A stretch of DNA of 9,709 bases, from NCBI GenBank assembly GCA_002404345.1, contig DHJN01000244.1, positions 1-9,709 on the forward strand. Reading direction: 5' to 3'. The DNA comes from Actinobacteria bacterium UBA4719 (GTDB lineage Bacteria; Actinomycetota; Actinomycetes; Actinomycetales; Dermatophilaceae). Below are positions 1 through 6,505 of the stretch, piece by piece. Within the stretch, counting starts at the first letter, position 1; each line of letters starts with the position of its first letter. Under the pieces are notes generated by a model. That model made no database searches. It was not told where the DNA came from and saw only the letters and a list, made by a program, of their open reading frames with translations. The translations under genes and the position numbers were made by a program.

Positions 1-51
1 TTAATTATTGCGCGAGCCCTTAGGGTCTCCCGGTGGCGGCGGCGTCCTCAC
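1..51 (-). pseudogene. Possible RES-domain toxin gene remnant (start only)
   Basis: A GTG at 51-49 overlaps the TGA stop (50-48) of the antitoxin-like gene as GTGA, the usual arrangement of translationally coupled genes. It opens 16 codons, VRTPPPPGDPKGSRNN, before a TAA at 3-1. The proline-rich opening resembles the N-terminus of actinobacterial RES-domain toxins (NAD+-degrading or NAD+-phosphorylase partners of Xre/MbcA antitoxins), which usually lie directly downstream of the antitoxin. What is seen is the overlap, the short peptide and the stop; the RES assignment is inference from context and recalled sequence style. If it is right, the toxin is cut off after about 13 codons and an intact antitoxin is left alone, unless a frameshift restores the frame beyond the window edge. 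Confidence 0.33.
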
Positions 52-581
52 GTCGACAGCGCCTTGGCCGCACGATACGCCGCGTCCAGGACGGGCTGCT
101 CCTCTTTGGCCGAGGCGATCCACTCCTCTGGGGTCTGCTCGCCCAGTTCCTGTTGAGGTGTGCCCGCCCACGACAGCAGTGCGAGGGGATCCCAGATGTC
201 TGCCCCATCGGGGCCAGTTTTGGCCCACTGCGCAAGCAGCGCCGGGACGACGTGGCGCACGTGCTGCTTGGGAATGTCGAACTGCCAGCTGGGAAACCAA
301 GTGGTACCACGACCGGCAACTCCGAACAGCGCGTGCGTCTTGACCTTCTTGTGGACGGCCTGTCGAGTGATGCCAAGCAACATGGCCACGTTGGTGGTGT
401 CGAGGCGGTCCTCCCCGAGCAGGTCACGCCAGATGACCGGTCCTGCGATCGCGTCGGCCGCTTCACGGCCCAGGCGTAGTGCCTCCTCCTCGGTGAGCCG
501 GTCGAGGCTTGGATGCTGTTTGAGCAGTTCCTCAAATCGCTGGTTGAAGCTCTCGTATAGGAGCCAACGGGTATCTGCCAT
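48..581 (-). CDS. Xre/MbcA-like antitoxin, HTH transcriptional regulator (177 aa)
   Basis: The 177-residue protein has three visible parts. Residues 1-55 are a charged helical N-terminus (ESFNQRFEELL, EEEALRLGREAADAI). Residues 61-81 form a helix-turn-helix (DTTNVAMLLGITRQAVHKKVK) that would bind DNA. Residues 104-157 look like the toxin-binding domain of the Xre/MbcA/ParS antitoxins, ending in the TPQQELGEQTPEEWI signature (compare TPxxxLxGxTPxEWL). In this family the protein neutralises a RES-type NAD+-consuming toxin and represses its own operon. The ATG at 581 is the only sensible start; its Shine-Dalgarno is weak (GAAG). The stop overlaps a GTG opening a possible RES remnant. Three TTGACGG repeats begin about 20 nt upstream of the start. 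The gene looks intact. The HTH is a confident call; the antitoxin role is an inference from the C-terminal motif and neighbour. Confidence 0.7.
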   Translation of the reverse strand: MADTRWLLYESFNQRFEELLKQHPSLDRLTEEEALRLGREAADAIAGPVIWRDLLGEDRLDTTNVAMLLGITRQAVHKKVKTHALFGVAGRGTTWFPSWQFDIPKQHVRHVVPALLAQWAKTGPDGADIWDPLALLSWAGTPQQELGEQTPEEWIASAKEEQPVLDAAYRAAKALST

Positions 582-601
582 GTCTTCAGTGTCCGCTGGT
601 C

Positions 602-622
602 ACCGTCAACCGTCAACCGTCA
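602..622 (-). promoter_or_regulatory. Triple 7-bp direct repeat upstream of the antitoxin gene (candidate operator/promoter)
   Basis: Three perfect, abutting copies of ACCGTCA (602-608, 609-615, 616-622) read on the minus strand as overlapping TTGACGG units, ending 20 nt before the ATG at 581. Each TTGACG resembles a -35 box; a poor -10 candidate (GACACT) lies 17 nt after the first unit. Direct repeats in front of an HTH antitoxin gene suggest an autoregulatory operator. The repeat itself is certain; its function is inference. Confidence 0.45.
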
Positions 623-750
623 CGGTGGAGGATCCGCCTTCGGACACCGCGACTGGGCTCCGATGCGTCCGGTCATCGTTGGTCATACGGTCGCGGTTAA
701 GCACGAGCCCTTGCCCGACGACGCAGACCGCATCGAACCGGAGGAATTTG

Positions 751-1281
751 TTACGCGTCGTCGAACAGACCGGGGATCTTCTCTTCCGTTGGAGGCCAGC
801 CTGGACGTGGAAGACGCCGGCTGTTCGCCGCTATGAACCACTCGTCATCGATGAGCCGCGTCAAGAATGTGTGCGCCGGGACGCCTGGCAGAGGGTCCGG
901 GTACTCGCCGACGTACTCCTCGGAGGTCACGATGACCATCTCCATGTCGACGCCGACCAGTTCGTTGATACCGACGACGAGGCGTGGCTTGCACTTGAGG
1001 TCGGCGTACACGCCACGCCAGTGTTCGACGTAGGCGCCGAGCATATCCTCGAAATCGAGTACTGAAGGGAGCGGAACAGCCCGCTCTAGTGCCGCTGCCT
1101 CCCGTCCTGCCGTCCCGATGAACGCCGCGCCGGGGCCGAGCAGCCACTGCTGGGCGTAAACCAGACGTAGGTTGTCGTCCAGCCATTGCCACATTCGGTC
1201 GTAGGGTGACTCCCCGCACAACGTGTCCAACCACGCGAACACAGTGCCTGAACCGCCGGGCGGTTGGTATTCGTCAGTCAT
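751..1281 (-). CDS. Hypothetical protein (176 aa), possibly NTF2-like
   Basis: I do not recognise this gene with confidence. It codes for 176 acidic residues without signal peptide or membrane segment. Visible features are an N-terminal tryptophan-rich helical part (residues 27-47, RMWQWLDDNLRLVYAQQWLL), a central beta-like stretch (100-120, RLVVGINELVGVDMEMVIVT) and a C-terminal WFIAANSRRLPRPGWPPT at 148-165. The helix-then-sheet order and the DxxLRLxxAQxWL pattern recall NTF2/SnoaL-like folds in actinobacteria, but that is a weak guess. The start is the ATG at 1281; no good Shine-Dalgarno is visible, so it may be leaderless. It runs divergently from the broken metallopeptidase-like gene at 1313 with only 31 bp between starts, and lies 169 bp upstream of the antitoxin gene on the same strand. 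Length and codon use indicate a real gene. Confidence 0.72.
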   Translation of the reverse strand: MTDEYQPPGGSGTVFAWLDTLCGESPYDRMWQWLDDNLRLVYAQQWLLGPGAAFIGTAGREAAALERAVPLPSVLDFEDMLGAYVEHWRGVYADLKCKPRLVVGINELVGVDMEMVIVTSEEYVGEYPDPLPGVPAHTFLTRLIDDEWFIAANSRRLPRPGWPPTEEKIPGLFDDA

Positions 1282-1312
1282 GGCTCGATGATCGCAAACG
1301 ACTTGGGGCGAC

Positions 1313-2309
1313 GTGCTTGACGGTCACGGCGTGTCGCGGCTCGGCGAGGACGCATCGACCCGGGCAGCGTCGACACTGGACGGCATGACCGAAAGCGGCG
1401 TCACCGTCCACCGCGAGATGACCACCGCTCTCGACGACAAGACAGCAATGCTGTGGCAACGATTGGGTGCCGAGCTGACCGGCCTTGTCGACGACCCCTC
1501 TAGCGTGACGCTGGTCGTGACCGACCAGATGCCCGCCGTGATCAGCAAGCTCGAGGCAAAGGTTCCCTGGCAGTTCGGCGGCCAAGATGCCGCAGCCACC
1601 TACACCCCGGACAAGCCCGACGGGGCGCGTGCCAGCGCCAAGACACTGCAACTAGCCGACGAAACAGTGGTCGTCATCGACTCCGCCGTCGTCCATTTCG
1701 GTAAGGCGACGACTCGACGAATCGTGCACCACGAAGGCCCAACACGCTTGGCTGCGCCAGGCCGAAGACATGGCATGGGCGATGCAACGACGAGCCGCCT
1801 TCACACGACCGGCCGGCAACATCTTCGCGTTCGTATACCTCGTCCAGTCCATGGTGGACGAGTACCGTTGCGAAGCCGCCCTCACCCCCGAGGTGTCCCA
1901 GGCGGACAAGCTCATGACCGTCAGCCCAAACGACTGGATTGACGTGGCGGCTGTCTTTGCTCAAGCTCAAGACCTCTACCAGATCACTGGCGACCTCTCT
2001 GCGACGTTCGCGCTCGTGCTCGGCGGACTCGACCGGGTCAGCTCCTTCCTTGGCTATGCTGCCGCAACGATCGCTCGTGGCGAATACACTCCTCAGCAGT
2101 GGAGCCAAGTCGGACCGCTGGCACTTGTTGCTAACCCCCTGCTTGGCACGCCACCGGCGGGGACGCCAGTTGGATACGACGGGCTTGGCGCGCTCGTCGA
2201 AGGCTTGACTGCGAGTTTCGGTCGAATCGCGCAGAGCTTTGGGTTTCTCGTCGAGGTCGACGAAACGACCGACCAGACCTCGATGTTCCTGATCGATCCC
2301 GAGCCCTGA
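1313..2309 (+). pseudogene. HExxH metallopeptidase-like protein, frameshifted at the zinc motif
   Basis: Two overlapping plus frames join into one protein. The first (GTG at 1313; alternative starts GTG 1331 or ATG 1385) runs through VVVIDSAVVHFGKATTRRIVHHE to about 1735. The second picks up as QHAWLRQAEDMAWAMQRR from 1740 and ends at the TGA at 2307-2309. Removing one base from GAAGGCCC (1733-1740) joins them into HHE(A/G)QHAW, a zincin HExxH motif with ligands H140 and H144 and catalytic E141. A likely third ligand lies in MVDEYRCEAAL about 40 residues later, as in gluzincins and ImmA/IrrE-like peptidases. The repaired protein would be about 331 residues (about 307 from ATG 1385); the C-terminal 150 residues I cannot assign. 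As written, the first frame runs on as arginine-rich nonsense to 1942. It could be a true pseudogene, a sequencing error in the C or G run, or, less likely, programmed frameshifting. Confidence 0.62.
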
Positions 2310-2336
2310 CGCCAGCATTCGCAAGAGGTCTGTTGA

Positions 2337-2357
2337 GAGCGAGATCGAATCTCGCTC
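2337..2357 (+). terminator. Perfect 9-bp hairpin, likely terminator of the metallopeptidase-like gene
   Basis: GAGCGAGAT at 2337-2345 and ATCTCGCTC at 2349-2357 form a perfect 9-bp stem with a 3-nt loop (CGA), 27 nt after the stop at 2309. There is no T-run after it, which is common for actinobacterial terminators. A weaker 5-bp stem (GCGAC 2361-2365 with GTCGC 2374-2378) follows at once. Confidence 0.55.
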
Positions 2358-2504
2358 AGGGCGACGGCCGCGTGTCGCCAGGGATCGTCTATCGAACGAT
2401 TGCCCCCACTGACGGGTCCGCCGGCTCGCCTTCAGGAAGCGTCGACACCCGGACCGGATATGTGCTCTCGACCTGCGGACCAGGGCTGACGGTGATCGGG
2501 GGCT

Positions 2505-3269
2505 CTACATGCGCAGGTAGGAGGCCCCGTTGAGGTCGAGGATCGACCCAGAGGCCAGCTGCGCCTGTCGGGAGGCGAGATAGACAACCGCGTCGGCCAC
2601 CTCAGAAGGCGAGGCCACCCGGTTAAGCGGGCTTTCCGCTCGGCGGATTACCCCGGCCTCGCCCTCGAGAGACGCTGCTGCCATTTCGGTCTCGACAAAG
2701 CCCGGAGCAACTGTGGTCACGGACACGCCAGACGGCCCGAGGGCCCTGGCGAGTGATTGTCCGAAGGCGGCAAGTGCTGCCTTGCTGGCCCCATAGGCCG
2801 GGCTCCTCGGCTCGCCACGGAAAGCCCCTCGCGAACCGATGTTCACAATGCGCGCGGAGCCGTCGCTTGGCATGTGGCGAACAGCGCACCACGTCACGTT
2901 CGCCGCACCAACCAGGTTGACCCCCAGTGTGTCGGCCCATGCTTGCTGCCACTGCTCGTAGGTCACCTTGTCGATCGGGTGTGTCACGAAGACCCCGGCG
3001 TTGTTGACGAGGACGTCAATGCCGCCCAAGGCTGCCGCTGCGTCATCGACCATCACCCGGACCGCATCAGCGTCCCGCAGGTCCGCCTGCGCCACGACGT
3101 GGCCAGTTCCGGGCAGTGATGCCACAAGCGCCTTTGCTGCGTCCCGGTTGGCACTGCAGTGGACTGCCACTGCGTCACCGAGTTGCGCGAACCCCTCGCA
3201 GATCGCCGCACCGATCCCGCGTGATCCACCCGTAACGAGGATGCGACGTCGCCCGGCCACTTCAGTCAT
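2505..3269 (-). CDS. SDR-family NAD(P)-dependent oxidoreductase, FabG-like
   Basis: This is a classical short-chain dehydrogenase/reductase of 254 residues, the usual length. The Rossmann cofactor motif TGGSRGIG is at 13-20, the adenine-contact Asp at 63 (QADL), NNAG at 89-92, the structural Asn at 118, catalytic Ser146 (NIGSRG), Tyr159 and Lys163 (YGASK), and the PG pair at 189-190 before FVETEM. It would reduce a keto group or oxidise an alcohol with NAD(P)H in the cytoplasm; the substrate cannot be read from sequence. FabG (3-oxoacyl-ACP reductase) is the nearest generic name, but an isolated gene with no fatty-acid genes around it argues for another substrate. The start is the ATG at 3269; the Shine-Dalgarno is poor. 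It is not in an operon: 195 bp separate its stop from the convergent metallopeptidase-like gene, and 174 bp lie between its start and the next minus-strand gene. It looks intact. Confidence 0.92.
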   Translation of the reverse strand: MTEVAGRRRILVTGGSRGIGAAICEGFAQLGDAVAVHCSANRDAAKALVASLPGTGHVVAQADLRDADAVRVMVDDAAAALGGIDVLVNNAGVFVTHPIDKVTYEQWQQAWADTLGVNLVGAANVTWCAVRHMPSDGSARIVNIGSRGAFRGEPRSPAYGASKAALAAFGQSLARALGPSGVSVTTVAPGFVETEMAAASLEGEAGVIRRAESPLNRVASPSEVADAVVYLASRQAQLASGSILDLNGASYLRM

Positions 3270-3443
3270 CAGCCCAGTCTGTCAGTGCGCACCCCGGACA
3301 GAGCCTTTGGCTCACCTGGCCGGGACGTGGTCGATAGCCATCGCAGGATTCTCATAAGCCGATCGATGACCGGGACAACATTCCGAGGCAACCCACGCCG
3401 ATGCAGGTGCGTTAATGCCACGCAACTGGCCGCCGCTCCTCGA

Positions 3444-3767
3444 CTACCGCGGACCCTCCGCGGTCAAGGCGTCGTAGTAACAGCGCACCCGGGAGGTCAG
3501 CGCCCGGGTTTGCGAGGACGTCCGTGCAGTCGAGCGGCTGGTCACTGCCCCGACCAGCGGCAACCGGGCCAGGACACGCTCGCCCACCCGCCCGAGCGAT
3601 GCAGCGACGAAGCGGTCCGCGCCCAACACCAGCGCCGGACGGTCATGAAAAGGCCGCAGTGAGGTATCCAGGCGGGTGTCTGGGGACACGTCATCGAAGC
3701 GCTCACCAAGGAGTTGGTAGGCCCGCGCCAGAGCTTCTTCTCGCGCCATCAGCGTGTTAGCAGTCAT
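3444..3767 (-). CDS. Small hypothetical protein (107 aa), C-terminal part possibly frame-slipped
   Basis: Function unknown. Residues 1-75 look like a conserved soluble actinobacterial protein (EEALARAYQLL, SPDTRLDTSLRPFHDRPALVLGADRF, LARLPLVGAV). After V75 (codon 3545-3543) the frame reads TSRSTARTSSQTRAL, a low-complexity Ser/Thr/Arg run unlike the rest, whereas the neighbouring frame from 3543 reads DQPLDCTDVLANPG, a much more protein-like continuation. The original frame then looks good again at SRVRCYYDAL (residues 92-101). The simplest reading is two compensating indels about 40 nt apart, near 3543 and 3500, leaving a full-length ORF with a scrambled segment. The start is taken as ATG 3767, with GGAGG very close upstream (about 2 nt); M7 at 3749 is an alternative. 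A hairpin overlaps the stop codon. Confidence 0.55.
   Translation of the reverse strand: MTANTLMAREEALARAYQLLGERFDDVSPDTRLDTSLRPFHDRPALVLGADRFVAASLGRVGERVLARLPLVGAVTSRSTARTSSQTRALTSRVRCYYDALTAEGPR
3446..3464 (-). terminator. Perfect 8-bp hairpin at the gene end, candidate terminator
   Basis: ACCGCGGA (3446-3453), loop CCC and TCCGCGGT (3457-3464) form a perfect GC-rich stem over the last codons and stop of the 107-residue gene. No T-run follows on the minus strand. It could end that transcript. Confidence 0.35.
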
Positions 3768-3978
3768 CGCCTCCGCCAGGCTGGACCGGAGACCGTCCGG
3801 ATCGGGAAGGCCAGCGAAGGCCGTCCCGAGCCATTTGCTGTTCGGCGTATCTGCGTCCTATCAGCAGGGCGGCGATGGCGGGTAACCTGTCGCCCTACGC
3901 GCCACGCCCGCCGAGCACCGATGTCTTTGGACCGGGAACGGCGACCACACAGACTTCGCACTGTATTCACTCCCAGTG

Positions 3979-3984
3979 AAGGAG
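3979..3984 (+). promoter_or_regulatory. Ribosome binding site AAGGAG selecting GTG 3991
   Basis: AAGGAG lies 6 nt before the GTG at 3991, an optimal spacing. It rules out the in-frame GTG at 3976, which starts ahead of it, as the main start of the truncated membrane protein. Confidence 0.6.
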
Positions 3985-3990
3985 AAGACC

Positions 3991-4446
3991 GTGCCCGTGC
4001 CCATGACCCCCGTGCCCACCCCCTCGCAGCGTGCGCGGCTGAGCTGGGGTGCCGCTGCCGGCCTGACGGTCGTCCTGGGCTACCTGCTCATCCTGGTGCA
4101 CAACAGTGCGTTCTTCTTTCAGGACGACACCGAGGCCGGAGCGGTACCGAACTGGTTGTTCATCGGTGATCGGCTGCATCGGGGTGGAGTGCCCATCCTC
4201 ACCCCGGATGCCTGGATGGGCGGGAACTGGACGGTGGAGGGTCAGAACAGCCTCTGGAACCCGGTCCAGCTCGCGATCGACTACGTGGCACCGATGGTGG
4301 ACCGTATCGACCTGTTCGCGGCCGGGGTCAAAGGTTGCGCTTCATCCGCGCCGACGACTCGCGTTCACGGGCCATGGGCAGCACCGGCCTCGGCCTGTCC
4401 ATCGCCTACGCGGTGGTCAAGGCGCACGGCGGATCGCGCACGTTGA
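3991..4446 (+). pseudogene. Truncated large membrane protein (YfhO-like N-terminus), fused out of frame
   Basis: From GTG 3991 about 114 residues look native: a short Pro/Thr-rich cytoplasmic start, one membrane helix at about 19-42 (WGAAAGLTVVLGYLLILV), then an extracytoplasmic-type [20 protein letters not shown] and [20 protein letters not shown], ending at DLFAAGVK near 4332. This resembles the N-terminus of multi-pass YfhO/glycosyltransferase-C-like actinobacterial membrane proteins, normally many hundreds of residues long with an Asp-rich first loop. After about 4333 the frame turns into Pro/Ser/Arg-rich nonsense up to 4446, because the DNA now belongs to a histidine kinase gene in another frame. 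So everything downstream of the first helix and loop is lost. The fragment is unlikely to work. The family name is a recalled resemblance; the truncation is read directly from the frame switch. Confidence 0.55.
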
Positions 4447-4508
4447 CCAGCAACCCGGGTGGCACAGATTTTCGCATCGCGCTTCCAGGCCGCAACGGCT
4501 CGCCGTGA
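4335..4508 (+). pseudogene. Histidine kinase C-terminal fragment (HATPase domain, G2 box)
   Basis: In a frame different from the membrane-protein fragment, 57 codons encode the end of a sensor histidine kinase ATPase domain: an F box ([11 protein letters not shown], residues 2-12), the G2 box [19 protein letters not shown] (15-33), then a closing strand TDFRIALPG (44-52) and the TGA at 4506-4508. The [19 protein letters not shown] wording is typical of OmpR-type actinobacterial kinases. The sensor, HAMP, His-phosphorylation, N and G1 boxes are absent and there is no start codon of its own, so it is a remnant. It joins the truncated membrane gene at about 4331-4338, which implies a deletion that removed the rest of both genes. 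The stop is 14 nt from the convergent GH15 stop. Confidence 0.75.
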
Positions 4509-4522
4509 CCTGAGGCAGCGAC

Positions 4523-6346
4523 TCAGTCCTTGGTCGCTGCGTTCACGCCGCCAGGGTCAGTACCGATCGGAGTGTTGCTGTGGTGCACCCTGCCGTGGTG
4601 CAGCTGTAAGGCGCTGGTGATGAGAGCGAAGTGGCTGAATGCCTGCGGCGTGTTCCCCAGCTGCCTGTTCGTGCGGGGGTCCCATTCCTCGCTCAGGAGC
4701 CCGACGTCGTTGCGCAGGTTCAGAAGCCTCTCGAACAGGACGACTGCCTCGTCCCGCCGCCCAGCCCCGTGCAGGGCATCCACGAGCCAGAAGGAGCAGG
4801 CGAGGAAGACGCCTTCACCGCCGGGCAGCCCGTCGTCGCTGTCCTGCGGTCGGTAGCGCATGACGAAACCGTCCTGCGTGAGGTCCCGCTGAATGGCCTC
4901 GATAGTTCCTATTACGCGTTCGTCATGCGGGGGCAGGAAGCCGACTCTCGGGATGAGCAAGAGGCTCGCGTCGAGGTCCGTGCTGTCGTAGGACTGCACG
5001 AAGCTGTTCAGTTCGGTGTTGAACCCGCGGGTCATCACCTCGGCCCGGATCGTCTCGGCCAGCCCTGCCCAGCGGTCGGCCGGGCCGGGGAGTCCGGAGT
5101 CGCGGACTCCTTTGACCATCCTGTCGGCCGCGACCCAGGCCATGACCTTCGAGTGGGTGAAATGGCGGCGCGGCCCGCGCATCTCCCACAGTCCATTGTC
5201 CGGCTGGTCCCAAGCCCCCTCAAGGTGCTCCATGAGGGCGGTCTGCAAGTCCCAGGAGTCGTCCGGGGCGGAGAGAAGGGCGTTGCGTGTCAGAGAGAGA
5301 CCGTCCAGGACCTCGCCCCAGACGTCGAGCTGGAGCTGGTCTGCCGCAGCGTTGCCGGTACGCACCGGCAAGGAACCCTCGTAACCTGTCAACCAGGTCA
5401 GCTCGGTCTCTGGCAACCGGCGTTTGCCGGTGATCCCATACATGATCTGCAGCTTTGACGGGTCCCCGGCGACGGCGCGCAGTAGCCATTCCCGCCAGGC
5501 AGCGGCCTCATCCGTGTACCCGGCCGCGAGCAAGGACTGCAGGGCCAACGTCGCGTCCCGAAGCCAGCAATACCTGTAGTCCCAGTTCCGTGGGCCGCCG
5601 ATCTGCTCGGGCAGGGAGGTCGTCGCCGCGGCGACGATGCCGCCGGAGGGTGCGTAGGTCAGGGCTTTCAAGGTGATCAGGGAGCGTTGGACCGCGTCCT
5701 TGTATGGACCGGCTGCCTGGCTTCGTCCGGACCACGTGGTCCAGAACTCCTGGGTGTCTTCCAGTGCCCGCTCGGGGTTCGCGGACCTGGGGCGGGGCAG
5801 GTGGCTGGGAGTCCACGTCAGCACGAAGGGCACCCGCTCCCCCGCATTCACCGTGAAGTCGCTGATGGTGCGCCAGTTCTCCCCTCGCACGGGAGCCGGC
5901 GTGTCCAGGTAGGCCGCGTCCGGGCCGGCCACGGCACGGATTCCCCTTCTGTCTTTGCGGACCCACGGCACGACCCGGCCGTAGTCGAAGCGCAACACCA
6001 GCTCACCCCGCATCTGCACCGACCCGCGGAGTCCTTCGACGATGCGGACGATGTCGACGGCCTCGTCGCGGGGCGGCATGAAGTCCGTGACCCGCACCCG
6101 CCCGTCAGTCGATTCCCATTCCGTCTCCAGGATCAGGGTCCCCGGTCGATAGCGACGGGTGGCGCTGACTCCTCCCGATGCAGGGGCCAGCAGCCACCGG
6201 CCGGCCTCAGATGAGTCGAGCAGGGCGGCGAAGCAGGCCGCAGAGTTGAAGTGCGGCAGACACAGCCAGTCCATGGAGCCGTCCGCGCCGATCAGAGCAG
6301 TGGTATGCAGATCCCCGACGATGGCGTAGTCCTCGATCCTGGCCAC
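4523..6346 (-). CDS. Glycoside hydrolase family 15 protein (trehalase / glucoamylase type)
   Basis: A full-length GH15 enzyme of 607 residues. The family N-terminal beta domain opens with IEDYAIVGDLHTTALIGADGSMDWLCLP (4-31). The (alpha/alpha)6 catalytic domain follows, with GGPRNWDYRYCWLRDATLAL at 250-269, NGLWEMRG at 384-391 (Glu388 the probable general acid), FVQSYDSTDLDASLLLIP at 449-466 and LSEEWDP at 551-557 (Glu553 or Glu554 the probable general base). It hydrolyses alpha-glucosidic bonds with inversion; the actinobacterial subgroup with this N-terminus includes GH15 trehalases of mycobacteria, so trehalose is a likely substrate, with malto-oligosaccharides the alternative. No signal peptide is visible, so it is cytoplasmic. 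The GTG at 6346 has GGAGGG 10 nt upstream and lies 3 nt after the stop of a dehydrogenase remnant in the same frame, showing it was the second gene of a glucose dehydrogenase-GH15 operon. It looks intact, but its upstream promoter may be lost. Confidence 0.93.
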   Translation of the reverse strand: MARIEDYAIVGDLHTTALIGADGSMDWLCLPHFNSAACFAALLDSSEAGRWLLAPASGGVSATRRYRPGTLILETEWESTDGRVRVTDFMPPRDEAVDIVRIVEGLRGSVQMRGELVLRFDYGRVVPWVRKDRRGIRAVAGPDAAYLDTPAPVRGENWRTISDFTVNAGERVPFVLTWTPSHLPRPRSANPERALEDTQEFWTTWSGRSQAAGPYKDAVQRSLITLKALTYAPSGGIVAAATTSLPEQIGGPRNWDYRYCWLRDATLALQSLLAAGYTDEAAAWREWLLRAVAGDPSKLQIMYGITGKRRLPETELTWLTGYEGSLPVRTGNAAADQLQLDVWGEVLDGLSLTRNALLSAPDDSWDLQTALMEHLEGAWDQPDNGLWEMRGPRRHFTHSKVMAWVAADRMVKGVRDSGLPGPADRWAGLAETIRAEVMTRGFNTELNSFVQSYDSTDLDASLLLIPRVGFLPPHDERVIGTIEAIQRDLTQDGFVMRYRPQDSDDGLPGGEGVFLACSFWLVDALHGAGRRDEAVVLFERLLNLRNDVGLLSEEWDPRTNRQLGNTPQAFSHFALITSALQLHHGRVHHSNTPIGTDPGGVNAATKD

Positions 6347-6349
6347 TGG

Positions 6350-6505
6350 CTACTGTCCCTCCGTCTCGAGGACAACCTTGACGTCGTCCCCGCGATGCGT
6401 GAACGCATCCGGGAAGTCCGCCGGGAAGACCCGACGCGTGATCAGCCGTCTCCGCCAACCCGCATCAGCCTGTTCGAGGGCTGTCACAGCCGAAGCGTAG
6501 TGGCG
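6350..6505 (-). pseudogene. Zinc-type glucose/alcohol dehydrogenase C-terminal remnant (51 codons)
   Basis: The 51 codons before the TAG at 6352-6350 read RHYASAVTALEQADAGWRRR and LITRRVFPADFPDAFTHRGD, then DDVKVVLE. This matches the C-terminal helix and tail of glucose 1-dehydrogenase-like MDR proteins, whose motif GSVNANRRHY-(n)-L-(n)-ADPxW-(n)-LITRRVPL-(n)-DDVKVV is well conserved. The zinc-binding and Rossmann parts are not found upstream; the next minus-strand DNA is the tail of an acyltransferase frame. In an intact operon this enzyme would oxidise glucose, a fitting partner for the glucose-releasing GH15 gene that starts 3 nt after its stop. The missing GSVNANR half of the motif lies right next to it on the opposite strand (6518-6538). 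It has no start codon and is not a working gene. Confidence 0.65.
6357..6362 (-). promoter_or_regulatory. Ribosome binding site GGAGGG for the GH15 gene
   Basis: On the minus strand GGAGGG sits inside the last codons of the dehydrogenase remnant, 10 nt before the GTG at 6346. It supports this start and a former translationally coupled gene pair. Confidence 0.55.

Noticed and set aside
20..616. 198-aa minus-strand ORF and a 301-aa plus-strand ORF (160-1065) across the antitoxin region
   Set aside because: Their compositions are Arg/Ser/Thr/Pro-rich without motifs, and they are shadows of the HTH gene, which has clear family features.
1674..2324. 216-aa minus-strand ORF antisense to the metallopeptidase-like gene
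   Set aside because: It has no recognisable domain, and the plus strand carries the HExxH continuation and DEYRCE; the antisense frame is open only because of high GC.
3991..4508. A functional one-component membrane receptor-kinase fusion
   Set aside because: The two halves are in different frames, and the kinase piece lacks the His-box, N-box and G1 box, so no working kinase can result.
4631..5458. 275-aa plus-strand ORF inside the GH15 gene
   Set aside because: Antisense shadow; the minus strand has complete GH15 motifs and length.
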